Source: a virus
DNA: 64,000 nucleotides
Virus record (IMG/VR): IMGVR_UViG_3300026097_001455
Coordinates: 16,862-80,861 of that record
Reading direction: 5' to 3' (one strand)
In this document: positions 8,106 through 16,195 of the stretch, in pieces
How the letters are laid out: the number at the start of each line of letters is the position of its first letter
How positions within the stretch are numbered: the first letter of the stretch is position 1
Made by a program: the position numbers and the translations under genes
Notes under the pieces: generated by a model
Seen by the model: only the letters and a program-made list of their open reading frames with translations
Told to the model about the DNA's origin: nothing
Databases searched by the model: none

Positions 8106-8378
8106 TTATTTATCTTCTTTATCAGTAGGTGAGTCTGCGCTTTCTGAATCACCTTCGTCTTTAAGTTCGTTAGAAGTTAGTTGAACTATGAACGCCTGAG
8201 TTTCTTGCATAGATGCGTGAATATCTGCTAAATCAGAAACCTTACCCTTAATCTTGTCAATTAAGCCAATCTGTTTATCCCTATCGTTAAGGATAGCATT
8301 GATGTCGTTCATTAGATCGTTTTGATCACTCTTGAGCGACATCATTACTTCACCTAATATTTCAAGTTTACTCTTCAT
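8106..8378 (-). CDS. Hypothetical coiled-coil protein
   Basis: A 90-residue helical protein (MKSKLEILGEVMMSL) with heptad-like spacing of I, L and M through residue 70 and an acidic disordered tail (DEGDSESADSPTDKEDK). It overlaps the end of the DUF4494 gene by 11 bases and abuts the small membrane protein gene, so it is in the same operon. Function unknown. Confidence 0.6.
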   Translation of the reverse strand: MKSKLEILGEVMMSLKSDQNDLMNDINAILNDRDKQIGLIDKIKGKVSDLADIHASMQETQAFIVQLTSNELKDEGDSESADSPTDKEDK

Positions 8379-8841
8379 TGCTAACTGGCTCTCTTGATAA
8401 TTCTACATCAAGGTCTTCATAAAAAACGTCCATGATTTTAGTGAGCGAAACATCTGTAGTTTCATAAGTAAACATAGCATCTGACAATTTATCCGCCAAT
8501 TTGTTATTAGCAGATTGAACTGAAAATTCTTCTACCATGTAAGTCTGCTTAGTCTTAGAAACCTTTCCGTTATCATCTTCTTCAGAGATTTCGATCTTGC
8601 ACTTATACCATTGTCCTCCATCTTGATTTCTGACTACATCAGTTACGTCAGTTACAGACATAGCATGTACAAGGAACTCTCCTTGTGCTGATTTTCCGAT
8701 TTCTTTTGTGATTCTTGCTTCAGCATCTGTGAATGATACTGCTGGAAGGAGGAACGCCTCATTTACCTTTTTAAGGTCTTCATTTCCGTTCTTTTCAACC
8801 TTCTTAGTGTACTTTACCTTTACGGTATACCATCTGTTCAT
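8368..8841 (-). CDS. DUF4494 family protein
   Basis: A 157-residue protein whose start (WYTVKVKYTKKVE) and centre (VNEAFLLPAVSFTDAEARI, about residues 26-44) match DUF4494, a small family found mainly in Bacteroidetes and their mobile elements. The biochemical role is unknown. It leads the 7301-8841 operon. The promoter is host-like: TACATTTG about 25 bases before the ATG with a TTG 20 bases further upstream, which suggests expression by the host sigma factor, perhaps early in infection. Confidence 0.8.
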   Translation of the reverse strand: MNRWYTVKVKYTKKVEKNGNEDLKKVNEAFLLPAVSFTDAEARITKEIGKSAQGEFLVHAMSVTDVTDVVRNQDGGQWYKCKIEISEEDDNGKVSKTKQTYMVEEFSVQSANNKLADKLSDAMFTYETTDVSLTKIMDVFYEDLDVELSREPVSNEE

Positions 8842-8865
8842 AATGTTGTCTCTTTTGATTTACTA

Positions 8866-8896
8866 CAAATGTAGAATTTTTTGAGACAAAAAACAA
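8866..8896 (-). promoter_or_regulatory. Host-type Bacteroidetes promoter (TTG-N20-TACATTTG)
   Basis: On the minus strand a TTG (8896-8894) and a TACATTTG (8873-8866) are 20 bases apart, matching the known Bacteroidetes -33 TTG / -7 TAnnTTTG pattern. It drives the DUF4494 operon and is the clearest host-type promoter seen here. Confidence 0.65.
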
Positions 8897-8899
8897 TAG

Positions 8900-9607
8900 T
8901 TATCTATGGAATCTATGATTGTTTGTGCTCATCATATTGGTATCAAATATACCCATCCCTTTATTAGTGGCAGCACCCCCAGCTTTTCTAAGGTTCTTTT
9001 TAGTGTTAAGGTTGTCTTGCTTGAGTGAACCCATTTCTTGGTTTACCCAATCTTTACCAGAATCTCCGCCATGAAGTTCCCAGGCTTGAATTATTCCAGA
9101 ATTTTTAACGGTTTTTCCTGCTTGCTTATCCTGGTTATATTCGTCTTGATTGGTTTCAAAGAAAGATTTAAGCCTTCTCATCTGATCAAAAGACTGAGTT
9201 TGCTTAGAAGCGAGTTCCTTGGCTTTAGATAGTCCAGAGCCAGTGTTTGTACCAGATGTGGTTAGATTATTGTTATGAGCAGCATTAAGCGCCTCCTGAG
9301 CTCTCTGAGCAACGTTTGGTGGAGGAGTAAATGTTTTGTTGTTATCGAATTGAAATGCTTCGTACAAAACCTTTCTAACTCTTTGCCTAACTTCAGCTAC
9401 CATTTTTGAATCCTGGTTTACTGAGCTAGTTTTTTTCTTGTAATCATTAACAACTGAGTCGGGATAAAGAGTGTTCTTATCCATAACATGAAGCCTATCT
9501 ATATCATATCCCATATCAAGATAGTCCTCTAACTCATCGCTCCAGATGTAAATCATATCACCTGATTCTTCTGGACTAAATTTATCTCCAAATCCTAGTT
9601 GTTCCAT
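8900..9607 (-). CDS. Probable virion or head-assembly protein with WGGD-like C-terminal domain
   Basis: A 235-residue protein. Residues about 92-190 have the order seen in a domain common in phage head or protease-associated proteins: F-x-P-P-x-x-V-x-x-x-A-x-x-x-L, then a serine/lysine helix, then M-R-R-L-K-S-F-F, then I-x-A-W-E-L-H-G-G-D-S-G-K-D-W-V. In those proteins the last element is usually W-x-L-W-G-G-D-A-G-x-x-W. The match is from memory and loose. It is the last gene of a three-gene minus operon, coupled by a one-base overlap to the gene before it. Confidence 0.6.
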   Translation of the reverse strand: MEQLGFGDKFSPEESGDMIYIWSDELEDYLDMGYDIDRLHVMDKNTLYPDSVVNDYKKKTSSVNQDSKMVAEVRQRVRKVLYEAFQFDNNKTFTPPPNVAQRAQEALNAAHNNNLTTSGTNTGSGLSKAKELASKQTQSFDQMRRLKSFFETNQDEYNQDKQAGKTVKNSGIIQAWELHGGDSGKDWVNQEMGSLKQDNLNTKKNLRKAGGAATNKGMGIFDTNMMSTNNHRFHR

Positions 9608-10098
9608 TACTTAATTAGATCAAGAATAGCGTTCTTAATATCTTGAGGTAATTTAGTAGGAAATCCTAATTGAGAAAGATTCCAGTTTACCTCGTCATAA
9701 AATGCTATGTCATTAACTGGCGCCCCGCTCTCAAGAGTTCTCTTAATAGCTATGTTTAAAGCCTCATCACTCTTAAGTGATATTGTATTTGCCTGAGCTC
9801 CTTGATATAAGGTGGGGTTGCTGTATAGGTTATCCACAATAGAAGATACGCTTCTTGGTTGATTGGTGCCGTTCATTCCTCCACTAGCGTCTCCACCCAT
9901 AAAATTACCTCCCTGAGTCTCTTGAATAGTTCCAGCCTTTTCTCCAGAAGCTAATTCCGATAGTCTCTTATATTCTTCTGATAGTTTTTCAGCGTTAGTT
10001 TCGTCTCTATCCTCTTTGAATACTTCGTTCTTCTTGTCTAGTGCTTTAGAAAGCTCTAGCATTCTGTTTTTTTCTTTATTCTCCTTGTTCTCTTCCAT
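9607..10098 (-). CDS. Hypothetical protein, possible virion component
   Basis: A 163-residue protein, started at the ATG at 10098 (MEENKENKEKN); a longer frame would need TTG and overlap the upstream gene. Residues 1-50 are a highly charged helix, 55-80 are Gly-rich and flexible, and the C-terminal 80 residues look folded (DEALNIAIKRTLESGAP, LPQDIKNAILDLIK). No family recognised. Its stop overlaps the next start by one base. Function unknown. Confidence 0.65.
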   Translation of the reverse strand: MEENKENKEKNRMLELSKALDKKNEVFKEDRDETNAEKLSEEYKRLSELASGEKAGTIQETQGGNFMGGDASGGMNGTNQPRSVSSIVDNLYSNPTLYQGAQANTISLKSDEALNIAIKRTLESGAPVNDIAFYDEVNWNLSQLGFPTKLPQDIKNAILDLIK

Positions 10099-10109
10099 AA
10101 TAATTATTT

Positions 10110-10574
10110 TTACCAAACGATAAACCCTTGGCCAAGATCGCCAGAATAAAACCTAATAGATTTAGGTACAAAAGACTTGTAAATTTTCTCAAGGTCAAAC
10201 TTAGGACTTGTAACCATACTGTTAGTTGAGTTGTTAGGCATTTCATCATCTGGCATGATATTACCATCATCGTCCACTATCTCATTCATATTCGCATCTC
10301 CCTCAGAAGAGTTAGATAAAAAGTCAACAAGAAAATCTCTAAACATATTGCTATACTGCTCCTTGTTAGATTGAACCCAGTTTTTAAATTGTCCTAGCTC
10401 AACTACAGCACTAGCATCCTTTTCGTAGGGTGTAGAGAAATTAAACTTTATGTAGTCATCTTCAACATTAAAGTCAACATCAGTAATATCTTTAACCATA
10501 TCAGGTGATACGTCCATAATATCTTCGTTCTCACTAATGAGAACACTCAAGCATAAGTCTTTTAATTTCTTCAT
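10110..10574 (-). CDS. Hypothetical protein with conserved leader
   Basis: A 154-residue acidic protein (MKKLKDLCLSVLISENED). The N-terminal helix ending in L-I-S-E loosely resembles the shared N-terminal helices of other genes between 13 and 25 kb. The most notable feature is its leader: 21 of 22 bases before the ATG are identical to those before the tail gene at 35794. No domain recognised. First gene of a three-gene operon. Confidence 0.65.
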   Translation of the reverse strand: MKKLKDLCLSVLISENEDIMDVSPDMVKDITDVDFNVEDDYIKFNFSTPYEKDASAVVELGQFKNWVQSNKEQYSNMFRDFLVDFLSNSSEGDANMNEIVDDDGNIMPDDEMPNNSTNSMVTSPKFDLEKIYKSFVPKSIRFYSGDLGQGFIVW

Positions 10575-10596
10575 GAAGCGCTTTTTAAATAAATAT
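10575..10596 (-). promoter_or_regulatory. Duplicated promoter/leader element, copy 1
   Basis: On the minus strand this contains TATTTATTTAAAAAGCGC and ends directly at the ATG. It equals the leader at 35772-35793 at 21 of 22 positions with the same spacing to the start. It includes a TATTTATT late-type motif. Confidence 0.65.
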
Positions 10597-10612
10597 GCGG
10601 AAATTAAAGAAA

Positions 10613-10981
10613 CTACAACTTATTTAGACAATCGCTAATGAAATCTGGCTTTACTGTAAAAAGGTTTTTAGACAAAGATTTGGTTTCTGTCTCCTGATAT
10701 GTATCTACTCTCTCGATAATATCAATTTTGCCATATGAGTTTATAGTGCCTCCGCTTTCTATGGCAGTATACGAAGTGCTTTCATGCCAGGGTACAGAGT
10801 GGAGCATTACTGGTGATATATATTCTATAGTACTACTCACAAGCTCTTTGTCGCATTCATTCACAAATTTCCTGTGCATTACATTGTTCTGAACCCTGTA
10901 GTAGCAATTAAGATTACCACCATCATTAAACTCCACAAAATCAGTGAGGTTATTGGTCTTGTCGTAAATACTTATCTTCAT
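10613..10981 (-). CDS. Hypothetical protein
   Basis: A 122-residue, probably beta-rich protein (MKISIYDKTNNLTDF) with no recognised motif. Its start shares one base with the stop of the large PcfJ-like gene, so it is translationally coupled to it. A 38-base gap separates it from the next operon, which has its own leader. Function unknown. Confidence 0.65.
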   Translation of the reverse strand: MKISIYDKTNNLTDFVEFNDGGNLNCYYRVQNNVMHRKFVNECDKELVSSTIEYISPVMLHSVPWHESTSYTAIESGGTINSYGKIDIIERVDTYQETETKSLSKNLFTVKPDFISDCLNKL

Positions 10982-12936
10982 TACACCTCCTCTGAAAGTC
11001 TTAAGTCCTTGATAGGTCTAAATGATACATCTTTCTCTGTAAGATAATCCATAACAAGTTTCTTAAACCTATCGCTACCTAATTGGTTTGCAAATCCTTT
11101 AACCTGATCGAATTCAATACCATCTCTCTTGTTGTATGTGAATCCAATGGTATATCTCTCCATTTCATCTTCTGGTCTTTCTGGGTCTCTATCATAAGCT
11201 GAGCCTAACAGATATGTTCCCTGAGCTACGTTAGGAGCGTATGCAGAGGCGCTATGACGCATTTCTACACCTTCCTTAATGATCATGCCAGGAGAGTTGT
11301 GTAAAACGATCTCAAGAGGCCCATTGTAATCATCCTCTCCTTTAGTCTCAAGGAAATGGAATTTCTCAACAAATTCCTTAATAGCTCCCATCTTCTCCTC
11401 ATCACTCTTAACCTTGTAATACTTAACTAGCATATCGTGATATTCTACAAGATCATCATACGTCTTGATCTTGTTAAAGTGTCGCTTGGGGTCAAACTCC
11501 ATTATTTCCATCATCATCCTCGCATCATCGTATTCAACGAACGAGAATTCTTTAACATTCTTATAGGTTTTAAAGAAATGCCTTGACTCAAGATATGAGT
11601 CAATAATCTGAAGCACTCTGTCTAGCTCATCAAACTCCATTTTACTTCTAAAGTAAATTGCTTCAATAGCGTGAGTTAACAAGTCAAGATCATGCTTCTG
11701 CAGAAGGGCAATAACTTCTTTCTTTTCATAAAACTTAAAATACTTGATGATTTGCTTATAATCAGCAAATGTATTTATTGTCTTAAATATGAACTTCGAG
11801 ATTGTCCCATCCTCAACAGCGTCAAGAACCTGGTATCCAGAGTCAGTCTTAACAACCTTACCTCCTTTGTAGTTCTTGTTTTCCCTAACCATGTAGTTAG
11901 CGTCAACATCTTCATTCTTAACTTCAAACTTCAGATCATCTTCAGATTTATTCTTTTCATTCTCATACTCGATTCTTTGCTTAGACTTATAAACAAAATC
12001 ATGAGCTTCTTTATTATCTTCATTAACCTCTTCATTAAGCTTATTGATGTATTTAGTTACGAGGAAGTTGAATATCTTAACTGGAGATGTAGCTCCAGAC
12101 TCTTCCATTTCTTTAGAATTAGGTATCTCACACTCAAGCATAAGATCGTATAAAAACTGAGAACCTTTTGTAAGAGCAACTGTAGAAAGATTGCTGTATT
12201 TGATTATGCCAAAAAACACAGACAATAGCTTCTTTACATAAGGAAGCCCTACATCATTTGACCTATTTCTTACAAACTCTAGAAATTCCGAAACAATGCT
12301 TGCATTCTTTGTATCTGAAACAAAATTAGCTAGTCTATTAATGTATAAGTGAAGGCTGAAGAAGTTGATTATCTTGTCTGTGTCCATAGTAAAGAACCTG
12401 TCAACATATTCAATAACTTCATCAAGATCGAACTCAACCTCTGGTTCATCCCCAAATTCTTGGAAGAATAAGTTTTTAGAGTTCTTTTCAAATCTCAGGT
12501 ATTTGATTGATTCTTCAAACACAACTTTAAACTCATTTTCTCCACTTGAATTTGCTCTACTTGCAATTCCTGGACAAACTTTAGCATAGTATATGATAAG
12601 ATCAGTATCGGTCTCTACAAACTCATATCCAGATATAAAAAACTCCCCAACGCTAATTAATTTCTTCTTTGCTTCTGGGTCGTTATATTTCTTTTCGCAG
12701 TGAGGGCATTTAATTTCTCTATCGAATGCAAGTTTAATATCCTTATAAACTCCTTCATAAAGACCTTCTTCGTCATCCTGCATTACATGCTCAAGGTCTA
12801 CCAACTCCTCTTCGTTACTAACAACAAACTGCTCTCCACAGTTGCAAAAGAACCTATCTTCTGTCTTGTTTTCTCTGAAAATAAAGGAATACTCCTTGTC
12901 AATATTTTCTAAATTTATAATCCTATCTTTTACCAT
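10981..12936 (-). CDS. Large PcfJ-like protein with N-terminal zinc ribbon
   Basis: A 651-residue protein. Residues about 25-95 hold C-x-C (FCNCGEQF) and C-x-x-C (IKCPHCEKKY) pairs, likely a zinc ribbon. The middle is long, helical and charged. The last ~150 residues match the PcfJ core: ...YNGPLEIVLH, IIKEGVEMRHSASAYA, then a strand-rich segment, YTIGFTY and VKGFANQLG. At the position of the GHC motif of the smaller paralogue it has RHS, so the Cys is replaced. Function of PcfJ-like proteins is unknown; the zinc ribbon suggests nucleic acid or protein binding. Confidence 0.7.
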   Translation of the reverse strand: MVKDRIINLENIDKEYSFIFRENKTEDRFFCNCGEQFVVSNEEELVDLEHVMQDDEEGLYEGVYKDIKLAFDREIKCPHCEKKYNDPEAKKKLISVGEFFISGYEFVETDTDLIIYYAKVCPGIASRANSSGENEFKVVFEESIKYLRFEKNSKNLFFQEFGDEPEVEFDLDEVIEYVDRFFTMDTDKIINFFSLHLYINRLANFVSDTKNASIVSEFLEFVRNRSNDVGLPYVKKLLSVFFGIIKYSNLSTVALTKGSQFLYDLMLECEIPNSKEMEESGATSPVKIFNFLVTKYINKLNEEVNEDNKEAHDFVYKSKQRIEYENEKNKSEDDLKFEVKNEDVDANYMVRENKNYKGGKVVKTDSGYQVLDAVEDGTISKFIFKTINTFADYKQIIKYFKFYEKKEVIALLQKHDLDLLTHAIEAIYFRSKMEFDELDRVLQIIDSYLESRHFFKTYKNVKEFSFVEYDDARMMMEIMEFDPKRHFNKIKTYDDLVEYHDMLVKYYKVKSDEEKMGAIKEFVEKFHFLETKGEDDYNGPLEIVLHNSPGMIIKEGVEMRHSASAYAPNVAQGTYLLGSAYDRDPERPEDEMERYTIGFTYNKRDGIEFDQVKGFANQLGSDRFKKLVMDYLTEKDVSFRPIKDLRLSEEV

Positions 12937-12978
12937 ACTTATTACGTTTTCAAAAATATATTCATTTAATACAAAAAA

Positions 12979-12998
12979 ACCAAGGCTTTCACCTTGGT
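12979..12998 (-). terminator. Rho-independent terminator
   Basis: A 7-bp stem ACCAAGG/CCTTGGT with a six-base loop, followed on the minus strand by seven T. It closes the single-gene unit ending at 13030. Confidence 0.85.
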
Positions 12999-13029
12999 CT
13001 TATTATAAATGATATGATTGTTTTGCTTA

Positions 13030-13719
13030 TTATAGAAGCTTAGATACTTTCTTAGATTCTTCGTTAATGAAGTTGAATAGCTCTTTTTTGCTTTTAAATG
13101 ACTCTGGTAGTTCAATTCCTTTTGCAATTCTTCCATATGGGTCATCAGCGCTTGGCGCCTTTTCCTTAGCATCAGCTTTCTTCTGACCTGTTGTATGCTT
13201 TTCTCTTCCTTTAATGTCTCCACCAGCCTCAACGTAAGTTTTAGCTCCTTTGTCGCCCTCCTTATCTTGTGAGTTCATTTTAACTTCATCCTTTCTATCT
13301 TCAAAAGGAGTAGAGGCGTCTGTTCCTTGATTTCCTTTTTTAGAATCAAAGTCACTGTTGTGCATTCCTTCAATGTGTGGATTATCAGAGCTTCCTTTTT
13401 TAGTTGAAGATTTAGCGTCTACTTTTGCGGCTGCAGCTATTTCTTCATCATGTCCCTGATCTTTATCTTGCTGATTCATTTTAACATCTGTTGGAATGTC
13501 TGAATTTTCCATGTTAGCTTTCTTCTTTTCAAACTTACCATCAGTGTTTTTAGTATAAGCAGAGCCGTCAGAATTGTCAACTCTATCCATAGCGTTCATC
13601 TTAACATCCATGGTATCACCAGCATCAGTGATCTTATCTGCTTCCTCAGAAATAATTCTAAGAGCTTCTTCTTTAATAAGTTCTTTCAACTCCTTTGGAG
13701 AAATGTTTATCTTATCCAT
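13030..13719 (-). CDS. Low-complexity protein with N-terminal helix motif and VKMN repeats
   Basis: A 229-residue hydrophilic protein, started at the ATG at 13719 (MDKINISPKELKELIKEEA) because the longer frame opens with TTG and the promoter motif lies in between. Three copies of V-K-M-N-x-x-D-(K/R) occur at about residues 39-46, 78-85 and 148-155. The rest is rich in D, K, G and S, probably disordered. The N-terminal helix matches those of several nearby genes and resembles in style the cleaved targeting peptides of T4 internal head proteins. It forms a single-gene unit with its own promoter and terminator. A virion-internal protein is my best guess. Confidence 0.65.
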   Translation of the reverse strand: MDKINISPKELKELIKEEALRIISEEADKITDAGDTMDVKMNAMDRVDNSDGSAYTKNTDGKFEKKKANMENSDIPTDVKMNQQDKDQGHDEEIAAAAKVDAKSSTKKGSSDNPHIEGMHNSDFDSKKGNQGTDASTPFEDRKDEVKMNSQDKEGDKGAKTYVEAGGDIKGREKHTTGQKKADAKEKAPSADDPYGRIAKGIELPESFKSKKELFNFINEESKKVSKLL

Positions 13720-13735
13720 TGTATTGCAATTTTTA

Positions 13736-13743
13736 TATAAATA
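13736..13743 (-). promoter_or_regulatory. Late-type promoter motif TATTTATA
   Basis: Minus-strand TATTTATA, 16 bases before the ATG at 13719. Confidence 0.55.
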
Positions 13744-13787
13744 TGGAAGAAAACGCAAAATTCACCCCTTCTACAAAACTTTTTTAT

Positions 13788-13795
13788 TATATTTG
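13788..13795 (+). promoter_or_regulatory. Host-type -7 element (TATATTTG) ahead of IF-3
   Basis: TATATTTG matches the Bacteroidetes TAnnTTTG consensus and lies 39 bases before the IF-3 start. No clear -33 TTG at the right spacing is visible. No late-type motif is found here, so this gene pair may be read by host polymerase. Confidence 0.45.
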
Positions 13796-13834
13796 CGTAT
13801 AAGTACTAACCTATAATTAAAAAGACGTACACTA

Positions 13835-14386
13835 ATGGCGAACAATAGAGGGCGAAATAGAGGTCGAAAAAGAGATAGAGGACCTAAGCATAAAATAAAC
13901 GATAAGATCAGATACCCAGAAGTAAGAGTTGTTGAAGGTATTGATACTGGAATTTACGATACCTCTGAGGCTCTAAGAGAAGCTGAAGACCTTGGCTTGG
14001 ACCTTGTTCTAATAACTGAGAATGCTAAACCACCAGTTTGCAAGGTGATTGATTACAAAAAATTCTTGTATGAAGAAAAGAAAAAGCAGAAAGAGCAAGA
14101 AAAAAATCAAATCAAAGTTGTTGTAAAAGAAGTTAGATTGTCTCCAAACATAGGAGATCATGATTTTGATGTGGTTAAGAAAAGGGCTCACGGCTTCCTA
14201 GAAGATGGGAATAAGGTAAAGGTGACTTTAAGATTTAAAGGCAGAAACATTGTTTTTAAAGAAAGAGGTGAAGAGGTAATGCTTAGATTTGCAGACGAGC
14301 TTAGCGAAGTAGGCGTTCCAGAGTCTATGCCTAAACTACAGAACAGGCAAATGATCTTTACAATAAAGCCAAAAAAGAAAAAATGA
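13835..14386 (+). CDS. infC: Translation initiation factor IF-3
   Basis: A 183-residue, full-length IF-3 (E. coli IF-3 has 180). The N-terminal domain starts INDKIRYPEVRVV (residues 21-33). The linker carries the hallmark PPVCKVIDYKKFLYEEKKKQK (residues 66-86). The C-terminal domain has KEVRLSPNIGDHD (98-110), FLEDGNKVKVTLRFKGR (121-137) and MPKLQNRQM (165-173). In bacteria IF-3 binds the 30S subunit, blocks premature 50S joining, checks the start codon and helps recycling. It uses ATG, not the AUU start used for autoregulation in E. coli. It overlaps the next gene by four bases. A phage copy could shift start-site choice or reinitiation toward phage messages, which lack Shine-Dalgarno sites. 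Confidence 0.95.
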   Translation: MANNRGRNRGRKRDRGPKHKINDKIRYPEVRVVEGIDTGIYDTSEALREAEDLGLDLVLITENAKPPVCKVIDYKKFLYEEKKKQKEQEKNQIKVVVKEVRLSPNIGDHDFDVVKKRAHGFLEDGNKVKVTLRFKGRNIVFKERGEEVMLRFADELSEVGVPESMPKLQNRQMIFTIKPKKKK

Positions 14387-14898
14387 GTAACAAAGAAGAA
14401 AAGTTTAAGCTTTGGCCGACTATATCACCATCAGACAAACAGGTGAAATCAGTTGTGGGAGAAGCTACTTGGGAGAGCATGAAAAGCAATGCGTTCAGAA
14501 GAGATAACTATACCTGTCAAGGGTGTACATTTGAGCCTTATGAAGTTCCTCCAGAGGAAGTTCTTGATATACATGTTGTTTCTGTTGATGAGAGTAATCC
14601 AGAGAACTCAGAAGTAAGAACGACTTGTATGTTATGTCATTTTATAGAACATATTGACGCAGCTCTGGCGAAAGGTTATGTTGATCTGGTTAATAGCCAC
14701 TTTTCTCAAGGTCAGATTATAAACATATGCCGCAACAATTCTTTAAGTGATCACATAGAGAATGGTGACATTAGATACATAAAAAAATCTCCTCAAGAAT
14801 ATCTTGAAGAGATTAAATCTGGTATCGCCAAAGAAGGACGTGTAAAAGTTGTATTCACGGAAAAGTTTATGCGTGAAATGGGTATAATGAGTGATTAA
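14383..14898 (+). CDS. HNH-like zinc protein
   Basis: A 171-residue protein. Residues about 44-95 contain R-R-D-N-Y-T-C-Q-G-C, then L-D-I-H-V-V, then C-M-L-C-H: two Cys pairs that would bind zinc around a beta-beta-alpha HNH-type core with the His of DIHVV as possible catalytic base. The final Asn/His of a classical HNH site is not obvious, so nuclease activity is uncertain. It overlaps IF-3 by four bases, so both are made from the same message. It ends convergently, overlapping the opposite gene by four bases. Confidence 0.65.
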   Translation: MSNKEEKFKLWPTISPSDKQVKSVVGEATWESMKSNAFRRDNYTCQGCTFEPYEVPPEEVLDIHVVSVDESNPENSEVRTTCMLCHFIEHIDAALAKGYVDLVNSHFSQGQIINICRNNSLSDHIENGDIRYIKKSPQEYLEEIKSGIAKEGRVKVVFTEKFMREMGIMSD

Positions 14899-14910
14899 GA
14901 CTTCTTAATC
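14893..14910. other. Hairpin formed by overlapping convergent stop codons
   Basis: GATTAAG and CTTAATC form a 7-bp stem with a four-base loop right where the plus and minus genes overlap. There is no strong T run, so termination would be weak. Confidence 0.5.
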
Positions 14911-15713
14911 TTCACTGGAACCATTTTGTAAAACTTTCCATCTTGTCCTTTGACAACTTGGTATCCGTCTTTAGTTTTGGTGTAATTTTCGTAAGTTAGT
15001 TTTCCTTTAGTTTTTTCTGTGTAGCTATCAAGAACATCTGAAATTGTATTTCTTGCAATCTGCTCCATCATTTTCTTCATGTTGTTGAAGTCAAAGTTAG
15101 GTTGTCCTTGAGTTTGCTGATCTCCCATGACATTTGCCATTTGATTTGCACTAGCCTTAGAAGCATACTGTAAATATTCACTATCGTTCTGCATCTTAGA
15201 CCTTTTCTCTGCCATCATTCTTTGTGGATTGAATTCTGGTACGTATCCATTATCATCAACACTCAAGTCTGGTTGCGATGTATTTGCAGCATTTGGGTTG
15301 TAAGTAGGAGTTGAGTATGAACCTCCGCCTCCACCTCCGAACATAGCGTCAATAGCGTCTAACTCAGAGTTTCCACTACTTTTTGGCTTTGGTGGCAACC
15401 CAGCATCTGGATTAATCTTATAGCTTGGGTCGCTTACACTGTTGTTAGGGTTGTTAGGATTTTTTTTCATCTTAGGCTCTGGAATACCTTGAAAACCCCC
15501 TGGGCCTGCTCCGTTCTTTTTAGCATTAACAAGGTTTGACATATCACCTCTCTTAGCACCGCTTTTAAGAGCCTGAAGCCTTGAGTGCATGTCTGAATTT
15601 TGAGCTGTAACTGGAACGTGTGCTGTTCCTCCCTCATTCAAAGGGACTTCTGTGATAGGCATTGGTATACCCGCTTTTTTAGCTCTTGCTCTTTTTTCTT
15701 CTAATGTTGGCAT
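14895..15713 (-). CDS. Gly/Asn/Pro-rich protein, probable virion protein
   Basis: A 272-residue protein (MPTLEEKRARAKK). Much of it is low complexity: Asn/Pro-rich stretches and six glycines in a row near residue 131. The C-terminal 70 residues appear folded: a helix (MKKMMEQIARNTISDVLDSYTEK) then beta strands (GYQVVKGQDGKFYKMVPVKI). That C-terminal layout occurs in head-associated phage proteins, but I cannot name a family. It is last in the 14895-16472 minus operon. Function unknown. Confidence 0.65.
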   Translation of the reverse strand: MPTLEEKRARAKKAGIPMPITEVPLNEGGTAHVPVTAQNSDMHSRLQALKSGAKRGDMSNLVNAKKNGAGPGGFQGIPEPKMKKNPNNPNNSVSDPSYKINPDAGLPPKPKSSGNSELDAIDAMFGGGGGGSYSTPTYNPNAANTSQPDLSVDDNGYVPEFNPQRMMAEKRSKMQNDSEYLQYASKASANQMANVMGDQQTQGQPNFDFNNMKKMMEQIARNTISDVLDSYTEKTKGKLTYENYTKTKDGYQVVKGQDGKFYKMVPVKIKKS

Positions 15714-15727
15714 AATATTGTTTTTAA

Positions 15728-16195
15728 TTAGTCCTCTTCCTCTTCGCCTTCTCTTATCCTTCTAGCTTCTTCTTCAGTTATTTTTTTAAACTTAAGTCTT
15801 TCAGCTGTATTTAGCTCTCTTATATTAGAGATCACAAAGTCATGAAAAAATCTAAATTTTTTGTATTTTGTTTCACCCTCTGGGTTTCTAACTTCATCAT
15901 TGGTAGCTTCTTCATCGACCTCTTCCTCTTTAAATATCCTTAAAAATAATTCATACTCATTTGGCTTCATATCCGCCTTTACTGTAAGTACGCCTTTTTT
16001 TTCTCTACCAAACTTTCTGAACCTAACTCCTCTGCCGATCATCTCAAAAACCATATCTTTAAGGTCTATATAACTGGCCTGTTCTATTTCTGAATAACTA
16101 ATCCAGTCTCCATAGAACTCTTCAAAAGTATTCATTGGATATTTGTAATGGATGTCGATAAGTATTGGTGTTGTACCTTTTCTATTTTTTGCCAT
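15728..16195 (-). CDS. Hypothetical protein
   Basis: A 155-residue protein (MAKNRKGTTPILIDIHYKYP), mixed alpha and beta by eye, with many aromatics (FEEFYGDWISYSE, FRFFHDF) and a charged tail ending in EEEED. No motif recognised. It overlaps the upstream gene by 14 bases and precedes the Gly/Asn-rich gene by 14 bases. Function unknown. Confidence 0.65.
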   Translation of the reverse strand: MAKNRKGTTPILIDIHYKYPMNTFEEFYGDWISYSEIEQASYIDLKDMVFEMIGRGVRFRKFGREKKGVLTVKADMKPNEYELFLRIFKEEEVDEEATNDEVRNPEGETKYKKFRFFHDFVISNIRELNTAERLKFKKITEEEARRIREGEEEED

